DNA of 64,000 bases, from contig CM057141.1 in the NCBI GenBank assembly GCA_029964075.1, forward strand, positions 1,178,001 to 1,242,000. Direction: 5' to 3'. Made by a program: the position numbers and the translations under genes. Below the pieces are notes generated by a model that ran no database searches, was not told the origin of the DNA, and worked only from the letters and a program-made list of their open reading frames with translations. Numbering within the stretch: the stretch's first letter is position 1; each line of letters opens with the position of its first letter. This document shows positions 44,164-57,463 of the stretch, piece by piece. The stretch comes from Patiria pectinifera. Taxonomy: Eukaryota; Echinodermata; Asteroidea; Valvatida; Asterinidae.

Positions 44164-45039
44164 TGTCAAGCTTGCAAATTACTTGATTGTCACTTGTCTT
44201 GTGAAACCTAAAGTATGAAAAGAGCTGACCATTAAAAAAAATGCACACAAATTTTTGGGATAGAGATTTTGTGTTAAGGGAGGGAGAGAATGATTGGCAT
44301 ATTGCCAGTGAAAACAAAACAATATATACAAATATCAATATCAACAAAATTAGATGGCATATCCAATTAACACAGTACAAAGTCAAAAGAGAATGAGTAA
44401 AAGATGCACTCTTTACTTTCAAACCCCTTCCACCCGCCCTTCCTTCCTCCGTGCCTCAACATGCTAAAACAATGTCCCCCTACCCTGCCTGACCCCGCCC
44501 CACCGTGACCTTCACTGGCACTGCTGCACTGACCATGCTGACCGGCCGCCGCACAATTCACCACGGACCAGTCACAAAACCATATGTCATGTTAATTGTC
44601 AGTACCTGAAACTGGATGTCTTTAAATCACAATATCAGGCCCTCGTTGCCTACTCATCGTCCGAGAAAATTCTCAAAAGTTTCCACCGGCATCAGTGTTT
44701 CACCATGGAGGAATGTTCTTATTCCTCCATCAGTCCATGTTTTCACCCACAGAGAAATAAGCCATTTAAAAAATTAATTTTAACGCATGAGGGCGCAGGT
44801 GCAGGGCGCATATAATCAGCAGGTGCCTCTGGCGATGGTGACCGTTTTAGCCGAATTTCGGCTTAACTTGACCATGTTGACAGAAGTTTCTTTAAAAAAC
44901 CGAGTTTGACAGAAAATTAAGCAGACATTCTATAACATCTACCTGTGAGAATAATAGTGTATTTCTGGATGATTCGGCCTTCACGATCAGGACACCTCTC
45001 TAGTTTTTATGAGTTCTGTTCAAAACTTTTGCGGGCTAA

Positions 45040-45407
45040 GGCCAAAAAAAAAAAGGCTCCGGTTTCTGGTATGGAGCTTGCCCAAAAAGTGGTGCGGCGA
45101 CGCGGCTTTTTTTTTTTTTACCTGATTTTTTTTTGCTTCAAATGTTTGCTGATGACTGCAAATGGTGCCCGACTAACTTAGTGCAAATATATGGGAGTCC
45201 AGAGAGGCCACATAAAGCTTATTCTCGACCATAACCCAATCTAAAAACACGTTAAAATTGTGCAGCAGCAGTATTCCAGTCAAACCAGTGAGTTTTGCGG
45301 TTTTGAGACATCATCTTTCATTGAAAAAAAAAACTTTTTCATTTTGCCGACGCGCATGGCTACGGCGACGCGCGCGCATACCAGAAACCGGAGACTTTTT
45401 TTTGGCC
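45040..45407. mobile_element. PIF/Harbinger-like MITE, copy 2
   Basis: Same ends and interior as 6961-7330, in the same orientation, flanked by TAA (45037-45039 and 45408-45410). Differences from copy 1 are mainly A/T-run lengths and a few substitutions. Confidence 0.8.
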
Positions 45408-47084
45408 TAAAGCAGTCTCTTTTTCTTCAGACAAACTCTTGTTTGTTGTAATGTTGTAATTTTGTAAGCACTTTCAAAGAAAATGTGACTTTCTTTAATG
45501 CTGCACCTTTTTTCTTGTAGTTCTCACAAGTGAAAGCCCGTTGCTACCTTTTACCCACAATTTCCCTCAAAAATCAAAGCCCTGCCTTCTTTTCACAAAA
45601 TCAAACCTGCTGATATTCAAAAAGGTGTCATTACCAACTGTTCAGTTGTGTCAAGAAATATCAGAACATCGCTTTTAAGTATCATTTAGTCAGTTGTTTT
45701 TGATGAGTCTTTTAACCTATGGGAACGGGGTCCTAATTTAAGATTACCGTAAATTGACTTTGTAGTAGGCCCCTTCGTCATCTGGTCATGTACCGCGTTA
45801 TGTTGTGTTAAAGGGGAAATGTACCCTGCAAGCCATATCCATGACATCACTGATACTAATAAGTTTGGTATTAGCCAATGGGCAAGTCAAATAACCTTAA
45901 ACCTAGTAGATTTTTTTCATAGTTAAACTTTATAACTTATGAATTAGGCAAATAAAAAAAAACATGTTTAGCGTCCTGCCTTTATGGGAAAAAAAGGAAG
46001 GAGGCCCTTTCATAATGGCCGCCGACTTTTTTCCAAAACAACCGGCCGGCTGGCCAGGCTATTTTCCAAGATGGCCGCCAGCTTTGTTTTTGAATGGCCG
46101 CCACTTGGACTCAGAAAATGACATACCAGCTTTATATAGGCTAGATGCAACAGACAAAGAGGCCAAAATGATGTCACTGTTTAAAATTTATCATTTTTTG
46201 CGTTTTTTTTTTCTTCTTCTTCAAATTAAAAAAAAAGGAGGTGGCCTCCAAAAAGGAAGCGGGCGGGGACACTAAACATGTCTTTTTTTTATTTGGCCTA
46301 ATACATGTATTTTTTTTGGTTCTGTTGTGTAATTTTTTCACTCTGTTGATCTTTTGGAAAGCTACCATCATGTTAAATGTTATTAAAAACAAAATAAAAG
46401 GAAACAAAATGACAGACATAGCAATTCAAATTTCTTTAATCTCTGTGTTTAATATTCTCACTGTCAAGCCATGCTCTACAAATCATTAACTGGAAACAAA
46501 ATATGAAAATGTATTTCTCACAAAGGTAAATATTCATGCAAATGTGGATCATGCTGTCCTTGATATCGAGAAGGAACGATTACATGGATTCAATAAAAGC
46601 AAAAATAATAGTGTTTTTTCTCACCAAGGCATTTTGTAACAAATTGTCACAGTTGCAACGATCTACACAAATGCACAGCATTTGTTCTAAACATTTTATG
46701 CCATATATCGTTGGTTTGGCACAGGGAATGGTGGGTACCAGGCACTCGGGTTTCACTGGTAGACATTGGCTGTTCATTGATTTATATGTGGGAATCAATG
46801 CACGTATACCATGGAAATTGAAGTTTGATTAAGCAGAGCTGAAGACTGGTTCCCAGCTCCTCATTATACTAAAGACTTCAAATGTTGGAGCGGAAACCAG
46901 TCTGAAAGTGAGAGATCACTGGTTCCTGATTAGAGAGCAGCTGGAACAATGCCAAAGAACGAAATTCCATTTTGGCTTAACAAAACTTGTCCAATTCACA
47001 ATAACTGTGAGCAGTAAGCAAGGCAAAGACTGCGCTTACTTTGAAAAATGAATATGCTTAAAGGCAAATAGGATCATTTGTTCC

Positions 47085-47300
47085 CAAGAATAAAACCACT
47101 CAAATCCAAAGAAGAATGTCCAAAACCTAACCTGTTGAAGTTTCAGCTCAGTGGATACTACACTCTTTTCGAGAAAACAGTGAAAAAGCATGCACAACCT
47201 TTTGATCACGAAACACGATTTTGTCACGAAATCAGTCAATTGACTGATCATTTGAAATCGCCTACATTTCTTGATTACTTCTAAATGATAGCAAGCCGGA
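47085..47300 (-). repeat. Dispersed repeat, family K, copy 3 (inverted)
   Basis: Reverse complement of 25,735-25,985: 'cctaacctgttgaagtttca', 'gctcagtggatac', 'cacaaccttttgatcac' and 'cagtcaattgactgatc'. Confidence 0.65.
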
Positions 47301-48203
47301 CAAAATAATTTAAAGGGATGTTTAAATCAGTATGATCTCCAATCCAAATAAGCTTTTTAATAATCATTTGGTACATTGTAGGTTGCTTTAATATTGGGAT
47401 AAAATGCACATGATCCTATATGCCTTTAACATACATGTGACATATAGCACATCACAAGTGATCCCACTTGCATAAAACTAATGCAGACAAAACTTTAAAT
47501 GGTTCATTTTGGTTCAACTTGTGACATAAATATATGAAGCAACCAAATAGATTTTTAAAAAATTGATACAGTAATTTCTTATGTGAAAAATATCTTTTTC
47601 TAAAATACTATGTAGATATACATACATGTACATAACGACATTGTATTCACAAACTGATTATAACTTATGTACAGAATATTACAAGAAAACACGCAGATTT
47701 GGTTTACATTGGTCAATACCTTTGCAGTCCCTAAACCCTCATACCCTAGATAAAATGATTTATTTCCCTTTTTTGCACGTGCAATTGGGCATATGTGTAT
47801 TTCCGTGTATTTTTTAATTCCTAATGGATGAATCCAAAAGATTCATTTAGTTCTTTAGCCAATAAGTGCACCCCCCCCAAAAAAAAAAACCTTTGAAAAT
47901 GAACCTCAAAACTAAGTGGACATCAGGAACTGTATTATAAAAAAAACCAGTTGGACACTTTTTGCAAGCTGTTTCTAAATGTCTCTTCAAACCATCATTA
48001 ATGTACATTTGTAACACCCCCCCCCCCATAAAACCTAATGTCCTTTAATCCATTTGGTTTGGTGGCTAAAGTGATCTAATACAACTCAAAGTTGACAAAT
48101 CAGTAAGACTCCAAAAAGTCACTAATTTCTTGCCAGAGCCTGCTGTCATCTGCAATGCATGATGGGAACTGTCGGTGTGACTTTCTTCGTGTCGTACTTC
48201 AGG

Positions 48204-48215
48204 CTACCTTGTTTC
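48204..48215 (-). other. Candidate last coding exon segment of PSKH1
   Basis: A strong acceptor (long T tract then CTGTGCACAG) opens at 48215 with GAA ACA AGG TAG. If the donor after DYKK at 49931 is used, the protein would end DYKKETR; both sites are phase 0. The following sequence would be 3' untranslated, with ATTAAA near 48,049. It competes with simple read-through to the stop at 49,916. Confidence 0.3.
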
Positions 48216-49544
48216 CTGTGCACAGAAAAAAAAAATTAAATGAATATACATTGTAGGCATTGTTTATTTTTTGTTCAATTAAGCTAAAATCTATACACTT
48301 AAGTAAAATACATTGTATATAAAGTTTTCAAACTCAATATGTTGCACTTTTTTGGCCTTTCTTTGTATCAAAAGCTTGAAAGAATGGAAACATTTTGTGT
48401 CCATTTTACTCAACCCACAAAACAGGATCAGAACCAACGGTTCATGATGCAATCTCATTTTGCATTGTCCTGATTTTGAGCACAAAATGTAATTTATCAC
48501 TTGTGGGGACGGGGGAGGTTTTATAGCCAACTAGCCTTGTATGGCGGGATAATCTCAATGTGCTCGCAGGGAAATACACATACTCCCAGAATAACAGGGG
48601 GGAACCCTCCAAGGCAGCCAGACTGAGCCTTAATGATTGATTTTGTCCGGGGAAAAAAGAAATCCACCCACGGAGCTTTAATCCTACCGAAACTCAAAAT
48701 GGCATGTCCTCTGTCTTTTCCTTTGGAAAAAGTGAGACCGAAAAACACTTGTTTTTCAGTATTTCTGGACTGCGGGACTTTTTGGCTAGCACCCAAGCTC
48801 ACACAGTGCAAAGCCTCAGGCATCTCAACCAAATACTTGGGCCACCACGCTCAATCCTTTTCAGGTGTTATTTTTTTTTTTTTTTACTTTTTCTTATCAT
48901 GTCTTGATCTCTTTATTTGGAAATACACTTGGAGATTGAACAATGGGTAAAGTGCAACTACACCGAGGGATCAGTTTGGGGCCTGGAAAGGAGCCATTTT
49001 TAGATTGAGATATGGCAAGGACAAGACCACAAAAAGGGTCTTTTGTGGTTGGGGTTTCAAGCTGTCTTTGTGGCAAAATTTTACTTAATCTTTCACAGAT
49101 CCATGTTACAGAACAGAGATTCAAAACCTTTTATCTTTACGTTCACAATGTCAGATCAAACACAGCTCAGACAAAGCCTAATTCAAGAAGGGATACTTCT
49201 GATGATTTCCCTCTATTTTATACCACAAAAGCAAAAAACATTTGTAAAGACTATCAAGAAAATCGATTACGGGGAAAAAAAAACTCAAAATGATACAATT
49301 TTGATACTATTTTTTTAAATTTTTTTTAATTTCCTATAAACTTTGTGCCCAAAATCATGCATTGCATGAGAGTAAGACTGAGCCCAATTTCTGGAATCCC
49401 ATAAAGAAAATAATGCTTCACAAATTTCAGCACTAAGTTAGTAAATATCAGCTAAAAACCAGTCAAAAGGAATACATATCGCCTCACATTTCAACTGGTA
49501 ACCCTGCTTTCGCTCGGCAAATATCTTCTCTTCAGTTTGCTATT

Positions 49545-49835
49545 AACCAGTGATAACATGCACTGGCTGTTTTTATACACAGCACGGCCGACGGGTTTAA
49601 GACGTCCAGAAGTCTGTGGAGGCGGACCGTATGTTGATCTTGAACTGGCCGTTGTGCACGGCCTATTGTACAATTTACACTCCAGTCCGCACCCTGGAGT
49701 ATTGAAACATATGAGGTTTTGGCAAGAAATATCGTACAAATACTGTTGGAATGACTCTTGCGAATTAGTATTTGTTCGTTTGGCTGTATATCAGAAGTTG
49801 GCTGGAAAATTTTGCTTTTTGCGAAAATGGAAAGT
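49545..49835 (+). repeat. Dispersed repeat, family J (right-half copy)
   Basis: 'tggaggcggaccgtatgttg', 'ttgtacaatttacactcc' and 'cagaagttggctgg' match 20,285-20,605 in the same orientation. Confidence 0.7.
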
Positions 49836-49915
49836 TATAACAACTTGTATTTTCTATGCGTAACCATTTTTTGTCCTCAGCACATCCACTAATTTGGCAC
49901 CAGAGTATTGTAACT

Positions 49916-50257
49916 TCAGACGGACCATACCTTTTTGTAATCTTTGGTTAGATCTGTGAGTTCGTTCAACTGCACTCGGTGCTTGTCTGACTTGTTGGAG
50001 CGGTTGGACCTGCTGGATCGGTTGGACCGAGCTGACCGGGCTGACCGCGCCGACTTGCTTGACCGGCTCCGCGTGGAGGTACGTTTCAGCCAGTTATGAC
50101 TGATAGAGCGATGGAGGTTTTTGAGGCTGGACTGGGCAGCGTTGGTGACAATCCATGGGTGTTTGAGAGCCTCGGCCGCTGGTAACCTCTCGCTAGGGGA
50201 GATGAGTAGTAGCTTGGCGATGAAGTCCTTACCGGATGCTGTGATGTCCTTCCATGG
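49916..50257 (-). CDS. PSKH1: Serine/threonine kinase PSKH1, C-terminal exon only
   Basis: After acceptor ATTCTGCAG the frame reads PWKDITASGKDFIAKLL, then SPSERLPAAEALKHPWI, the last helices of a CaMK-type kinase domain with its conserved Arg, then AAQSSLKNLHRSISHNWLKR and a tail of RS/SKSARS repeats ending NKSDK...LTKDYKK. The LKNLHRSIS and Ser/Arg tail are diagnostic for PSKH1, a Golgi-, centrosome- and speckle-associated kinase. Either the exon stops at 49,916 (DYKKVWSV, TGA) or it splices from 49,931 (AAG|GTATGG). The catalytic HRDLKPEN and DFG exons and the myristoylated N-terminus are not in the window on this strand, so they should lie to the right of 64,000 behind an intron of at least 13.7 kb. 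Confidence 0.85.
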   Translation of the reverse strand, partial: PWKDITASGKDFIAKLLLISPSERLPAAEALKHPWIVTNAAQSSLKNLHRSISHNWLKRTSTRSRSSKSARSARSARSNRSSRSNRSNKSDKHRVQLNELTDLTKDYKKVWSV

Positions 50258-52479
50258 CTGCAGAATAAAAAATACAATACAAAACATAGTAGGGCTGAAA
50301 CGATACACCTGGGTCATGATACGTATCACAATACATGCCAAACGATACGATACATATTAAAACAACGTTCCATGCTGCAAAAAAATCCTGATCCGAGATG
50401 ACTAATGGGTAAAATGAGCGATGATTGCAATGGACTAAGACTAATGCACAGCCAAAGTGCTTAAAGGCATGTACAAGTGCATTCTATGTTTAATTGGAAA
50501 GGAACTTGTCACTCTGAAAGTGACCACTAAAAACTTACTGTGCAAATGGCCCAGTTTACATGTACATTCAAAAGCAAGTCAATAAATGCAATATTGGTAG
50601 GATTCCTCAAAGTATTAAAAGATCAACCCCCCCCCCAAAAAAAATGTGGGAACATGTCTTAACATACATATCTGTGATCCTTGTAGGTCACACCAGCTGG
50701 GGGTGAAACAAAAATTATGCTTTGTTTGCCCAAGCTGACTTCACATCCCAGTTCTTAGACAAAGACTTGAAATATTCCACTCAAACAAGTCAAGGGTCAC
50801 TCGGTCTCCATGGCGACCCGAACGGCAGTTCACAGGTGGAGGAACAAAAATAGATCATGTGAACAAAAAAAAAATGGTCCAGTCCAGACAGGAAAGATTG
50901 ACTACACAACAGACTGTGAACTTGGATTGAACCAATATGTCAGATTTTTTTTTTTCATTTTTCCTGCCAATAAAGATTAATACAGAGCAGGTAAATCAAG
51001 TGAAACAAAAACATACCTTAGGTCATAAATCAACTACAAATCATTTCAACGTGGACCTCACATCAACAATATAAACTAGGTCAGGCCTATGTTCCCTGAA
51101 AGTATCAGACTAGACTGGTCATCGACCGCTACGGCATCTTAGCGCTTTGGGTCTCGCCTCCAATCCAAGTTGAGAAACACGACACCGCTTCCGTGACAGC
51201 CAAAAACAATAGGCAAACATTAACAGGGAACAAAAGGTACCAGGAATGGAGGTAGACAAGAAAAAAAATTTGGAGGGTTGCCAACTGCTTCAAGTCCGCT
51301 CCTGCGTCTTTTCTCCTGAGGTGTTTACAAGAAAGAGGTCGGTTCAGGTGCTGTGAGGCCCTCTCAAGGTGTCCTGAGAAAGTCTGGAGTCAGCCCAAGG
51401 AAACAAACAAGATTAAATCCGGTTGGTTTTTGCCAAGGATCTGATGGTAGCCCCAAGCTACTTCTGAACCACAGAAAAACAGGTTTTCAGTGTGCTGTCC
51501 AACAATTGGAAATCAACAGCGAAAAAAACTTGGAAAGGAGTAGCTTTTGGATAAATAAAAACTCACCATTCACCAAGCTCAGGGTTTTTTGGTGTAATCA
51601 ACAGCTGAAGAATAACATGGACGATTCAAAATCAGAAAAGCGGCTAATACCCAGGGCTGTAAATGCATAACTTTCGACTTGTAAGTTCATAGAGCAAGGA
51701 ACAGAAGTTCAACCTTTGAATCTCAGGTAAACCAGACAAGAAATAGTGACAGCCAGCAGCACTAACAAATTCCACCATTCTGAGCCCCAAGAAAGTTTAC
51801 TCCATAATTAACATACAGTACAATGCACAGACAGGGATATACAGGTACTGCACAAAATGAGTGTCAACTTCATTTCAAGCTTTTTTATGCTATTGCCCCG
51901 TTCTCCCAGATAGACATCAACTTTGGTCTAGTTTATTATCAGCGGCCGACATTCCAGCTTTTTATCTTATCAAACCTGTCCATTCCTAACAATGATGAAC
52001 AAGAATTTCAATTATCTGAAATGAAGTGTGAAGAATTCTTAATAAAATGGGACAAAACATACATGACTAAGAATTAGCACCTGTTTATGTTTCCGCTGTT
52101 TAACACACAAAAAATTAAAATTTGCAAATAGATTTTAAAAACCTGAAACAACATCTAAGCTGTTAATTACATATTTTACAGATTTCATGAGGAATGTTGT
52201 TTTCCGTTTCCAACTGTTGCCTCCCGCGGAGGAAAGGCCAAAAATCAGCGGGCAAGGTGGAACTAGAACGATTTCTGCCCCCTGAGGCCGGTAACCTTTG
52301 ACCTTTTGAGGAGTTTGGTGACATTTCAGCCGTGTCCGGGCATTGACCGAATGGACATCTTGTTGTGACAATACTCACCGAGCTATGACTCTACTTGAAA
52401 AATTGCAGAACGAAATTAACTCAGTGATATTTTATGTGTATTATATTCCTCCACACTTTTTTTGTGCAAAAAGAGTTTA

Positions 52480-53608
52480 TTGGGTGAGTATTTTGTGTAC
52501 GTTTTAAAGAAAAAAACCACCAACACTTATTGACGTACCAAACTTATTGACCTACCAAAACTAAATACTGTCAACAATATTGTTACCAATTTATGTGTGA
52601 TCTAATAATCACAGCTTTTTTCTTGTCATATGAGTTCTCATCCGAATACGTGCTTTTGTACATAAATGTATAGTCCCATTTTTACAGAGAAATTTAGTGA
52701 ATTTGTCCTTATTAGTGCATATTTCTTGATCTGGTTGTATGTCACACTAAGATTCTACAGTATATGCACCAAACAAAGTACCAGAATCTTTTTAATTGTT
52801 TATTCCATTATTATTAAATTACAAACATGTATCTGAAAGACAAATTGTCACTTTATTCTATTAAGGTATCAACTGCAATCATATTTTGTGGAAGCGCTAA
52901 GTGGGAAACATTAAGCAAAAAAATATTTCCTATTCAAAATTGTAAATCTATACTTAGCAAATTTGATTTTAAATCAATAACCTGGGTTCCTGGAATTCCC
53001 GCCCCCCCCCCCCCCCCCCCCAGCTGGGGGACTGAACTTTATTTTCACTGACCCAGGATTTATCGGACAGCTAGACTAACACTGCATCAATCATGGAATG
53101 TCCAGGGGTCATAGTTCCAGGTCATGCAAAATATCTCGGCTCGCAACCGTCACCCTGTATTGCATTGTTTCTGGTGCTCATTTTGCTGTTCTCAAATGGG
53201 CAGCCTAGAGTCCTCTTTGTATTATCTCGCCGACTGACTCACTCGCCCATTGTCACTTGTGACATAGCCTGGTTGTTGGCTGGTGAATAGAGCCGGGCAG
53301 TCCTGTTGTATAGGATTACCCCGTAATGAGCTAAATCCGGCTCATTGCGTAGCCATTCGCTGACTGACTGACTGACTCGCCCATTGTCACTTGTGACATA
53401 GCCTGGTTGTTGGCTGGTGAATAGAGCCGGGCAGTCCTGTTGTATAGGATTACCCCGTAATGAGCTAAATCTGGCACTACTAAAGATCAAAGTAGTGCTC
53501 ATGGCACTACTAAATAGTGATCAAAGTAGTGCTCATGAAGTATCACAACAACTGTGTAGCCATTCCGAATAAATTGAATAGTATTTTGTGACTCTGGGGC
53601 CAGCTCGC
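52480..53608. repeat. Tandem duplication of about 1,126 bp, unit 1
   Basis: Matches 53,609-54,734 almost throughout, for example 'tgtgtgatctaataatc', 'catcaatcatggaatgtcc' and 'gccgggcagtcctgttg'. It contains a long C run (about 53,002-53,022) that is short in unit 2. Inside, a segment of about 120 bp beginning 'gactgactcgcccattgtc' is itself duplicated (about 53,235-53,470). Confidence 0.92.
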
Positions 53609-54734
53609 GTATGTGTATGTATGTTTTAAAGAAAATAACCACCATCACTCTGTCAAATTCAGCTTAAAACTTATTGACCTTCCAAAACTAAATACTGTCA
53701 ACAATGTTGTTACCAATTTATGTGTGATCTAATAATCTCAGGTTTTTTCTTCTCATTATGAGTACTCATCCGAATACATGCTTTTGTACATAAATGTACA
53801 AATGTATAGTCCCATCTTTACAGAGAAATTTAGTGAATACGTCCTTATTGGTGCATATTTCTTGATCTGGTTGTATGTCACACTAAGATTCTACAGTATA
53901 TGCACTACACAAAGTACCAGAATCGTTTTAATTGTTCATTCCATTATTATTAAATTAAATACATGTATCTGAAAGACAAATGGTCACTTTATTCTATTAA
54001 GGTATCAAGTGCAATCATATTTTGTGGAAGCGCTAAGCGGGAAACATTAAGCAAAAAAATATTTCCTATGCAAAATTGTAAATCTATACTTAGCAAATTT
54101 GATTTTAAATCAATAACCTGGGTTCCTGGAATTCCCGTCCCTCCCCCAGCTGGGGGACTGAACTTTATTTTCACTGACCCAGGATTTATCGGACAGCTAG
54201 ACTAACACTGCATCAATCATGGAATGTCCAGGGGTCATAGTTCCAGGTCATGCAAAATATCTCGGCTCCCAACCGTCACCTTGTATTGCATTGTTTCTGG
54301 TGCTTAGTTTGCTGTTCTCAAATGGGCAGCCTAGAGTCCTCTTTGTATTATCTCACCGACTGACTCACTCGCCCATTGTCACTTGTGACATAGCCTGGTT
54401 GTTGGCTGGTGAATAGAGCCGGGCAGTCCTGTTGTATAGGATTACCCCGTAATGAGCTAAATCCGGCTCATTGCGTAGCCATTCGCTGACTGACTGACTG
54501 ACTCGCCCATTGTCACTTGTGACATAGCCTGGTTGTTGGCTGGTGAATAGAGCCGGGCAGTCCTGTTGTATAGGATTACCCCGTAATGAGCTAAATCTGG
54601 CACTACTAAAGATCAAAGTAGTGCTCATGGCACTACTAAATAGTGATCAAAGTAGTGCTCATGAAGTATCACAACAACTGTGTAGCCATTCCGAATAAAT
54701 TGAATAGTATTTTGTGACTCTGGGGCCAGCTCGC
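53609..54734. repeat. Tandem duplication of about 1,126 bp, unit 2
   Basis: Offset 1,126 bp from unit 1. The internal duplicated segment (about 54,361-54,597) is essentially identical to that of unit 1. Both units end at 'ggggccagctcgc'. Confidence 0.92.
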
Positions 54735-57463
54735 CTTATCTCCTATGAAAAAAAAATAAAATAAAATCACTGTGGTGGAACGTGTTATGATGTGATTCGT
54801 CTTGGAGTAATTTGAGTGTTGTGTGCAGTTTCAACTGTTTTTGTTAATGTGTATGACAACAGCGAATTTTGGATTTAAGCAAAAAGCGTTTGATTGTTAG
54901 AGGCACTGATGAAAGCTCCAATCTGCTTGGAACTTTGAGAATTACTACTCAGTAGAAATTGAGCCAACGCACAAAAAATGGAAACATTATTCTTGGCATA
55001 TTAGAATGTATTTCAGTGCGATTCTAAGGAGGGTATAGGCTAAGTATTTTGTAGACTGCATTTCAACCCACAGCAACTTTTCACTGCACATGTGTATAAA
55101 CAAAAAATTCAACAATTTTTCTCTCTCTCACACAAAGTCCTCTTCCAGCGCACTTGCTACACACTTCCGACAGACAGACTCTTGAGATACAAACATACGA
55201 GAGCTGGGGACGCTTCGGGCTGACCCTAACTTCAACTTGTCCAACCAACCAGCGTGCAGGATGCAATGATTTAATGATTGATCGCGTGGGTTTGGATGAC
55301 TACAAGTGCTGCAGCGATGCATTCACTGTCGAACCGCAAAGCTGACAAGTAGCGTTTATCACGCCAGTCCTAACAAAACATCCGGTCTTCCAGGCACGAA
55401 TGTAAACTATTCCGTCTGACTGTGAAACCCAGCACAAGCGAGAAAATATGTAATAACAAATGTTGAATTTTTTTTTTCTGAATGGCTGGGGTGTTGATTG
55501 GTACACACACAATAAGTTTTCTCAAATTTTAACTGGAAAAATTGTGAAATCTATTGGGAAAGTACAAAATATGAGAATGAATTTTTCCCAGGATCTTGAG
55601 ACTTTGGTATGGCATTCCACTTTCCAGGGGGTTAGGTGTGGGGATCTATTGGGTAGTGGTCCAAAGTCCAAACACAGGAAAATTTTGGCCCCCCTTTGAA
55701 GAATTCTTCCCCCCAGGATAGCTGCTTGTGCCCACCCTCAAGTAAAGTTTAAAATGTTAACAACAAAATTGGAGCATAAACTCATCCATAAACTGTATTA
55801 AATTTCGGGGTGTCAAATGTATACTGGTTCCGGTACAGGAAAAGGCAGGGGAAGGAATGCGTTTTTTTTTAAAGTGCACATAAAGAATCCGAAAAATGTC
55901 GTCTGCAGTCCAATTTTGATTTTGGAAATGCACCACCTGCGAGTTTAGGGCCATCACATGGCACATTTTCACGCTCAAGCGATAAATCAGAATACCGGTT
56001 GGATCACCCCCCTGAAAGAAATGTCAGTCTGCGACATTGCTTTACAGATAACAAGAGAAAGGTTAAGACTGATATTAAAAAAAGGGCCAGGAATTCCAAC
56101 GACAGACATTCTTTGTGAAACTCAATCCCGACTGACTGAACAGAATGACGGTGAAGGGCACAGAATTTGGGTCAGCCGATATAGATCCAGGATCTTTCAA
56201 CAGTGCAACGTACTGTGCTAGTCTTCTGCCCGTGGAGAGGGGGCATCTAGATATCTGTCCCCCATCCCCACCCTTCATCCCCTTTGCCAAGTGCAGCAAG
56301 CAAGTATACGTTTAGATGTCAATCTACTTAAGTAGAAACAGTATGCTATTTAGAATATAAAAAGTAACGATTATTTCTTAATCATTTCATAACCCTGGAC
56401 GACATGAAAATATCATGCCTAGTATAAGCGCACCTTTTTGGGGCATTAATCTGTGTGCCGCAAATCAGCAATGCACCGACAACTCAAGGTACATACGCAT
56501 TGTAAGAATTTAAGACTTCATTGCAATCATGGAAGGAAGCTCATATGTATACAACAAATTATAGCTTACAGCTTTTTCATAAATGTGATTGAATTCCAAC
56601 ATGTGAATATCATACTATCAGAATCCCTTGTACTTGGCAGTGCACAGCCACAATGGGTCTCCTACTCACTCACCGTCACAAACATGTTACCATGGTTACT
56701 AACAATGCTTGGCAATGGCTCAACCTTGACCCTTGACCTCAAACCACAGAAATCAGGTCACCTCCTGTCATAAACAGGCACAAGGGGATCAGGGTGGAGG
56801 TCTCAGGAGACCAGACCATAAAACCAAGGATCAAGAGGGCTTTCCTGGATAAAAGTTCAGAAGGTCAGGAATCACAAAGGAGGTCAGAAGATTGGGCAAC
56901 ATCTAAGGCCAACTCCAAAAACGCGAGGCCTTTTTTTTTACTCGCTGATTGTTGACAGTTGACCTGTTATGATGTAAAAAGAGCACTTTAGAGCAGCACA
57001 GAGAAAAATGAATGTTTGGCAATGTTTCCAGCCAATTGCTTGAGTGGTTTGCTGTCACATGACTACATGACTAAATCCAAGCCAAGAACCAAAACAAGTT
57101 GGTTGTAAAAGATTTAAAAGAATGCAAATAATGTCCAAAGCTGCATTGAGGAACTCCTTTTTGGCGTATTGTCTGGGCCGAGTGTTATTGCATGAGCAAT
57201 GCCTGAAACACGGTAACAGTTGGCCACAGAATTTCATCAATTGTATACCTACATTTTTCTGGGCCATAAAATTGATTTCAACAGTAGTGTGACATAAAGG
57301 ACTTCATGTGCAAATTGGAATATCCCCTAAGCACTGGGCCTTTTCTCAGTATTGTCGCGCTCACTCATGTTGAAATCAACAAGGTTCACCTTCAGGGGAT
57401 AGATTTTGGATTTTTTTTACCTTGGTAGAACCTGGTCACGTCCAGGGTTGGATTTTTCCTGCC

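Larger units (their letters stand above)
44164..48203. other. Intergenic region upstream of PDPR
   Basis: About 4 kb without a recognised exon. It contains the Harbinger-like MITE (45,040), a family K copy (47,085) and a short cluster of 'atggccgcc' words at 46,014-46,105, one of them AAGATGGCCGCC. PDPR promoter elements could not be placed with confidence. Confidence 0.4.

Noticed and set aside
46014-46105. YY1-type promoter cluster
   Set aside because: Only one of three 'atggccgcc' words fits the YY1 core well and no gene start is evident nearby.
53239-54628. Identical 87-residue minus-strand frames in the two duplicated units
   Set aside because: The frame spans the nested tandem duplication and repeats its own sequence internally. 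Identity reflects recent DNA duplication, not coding constraint.
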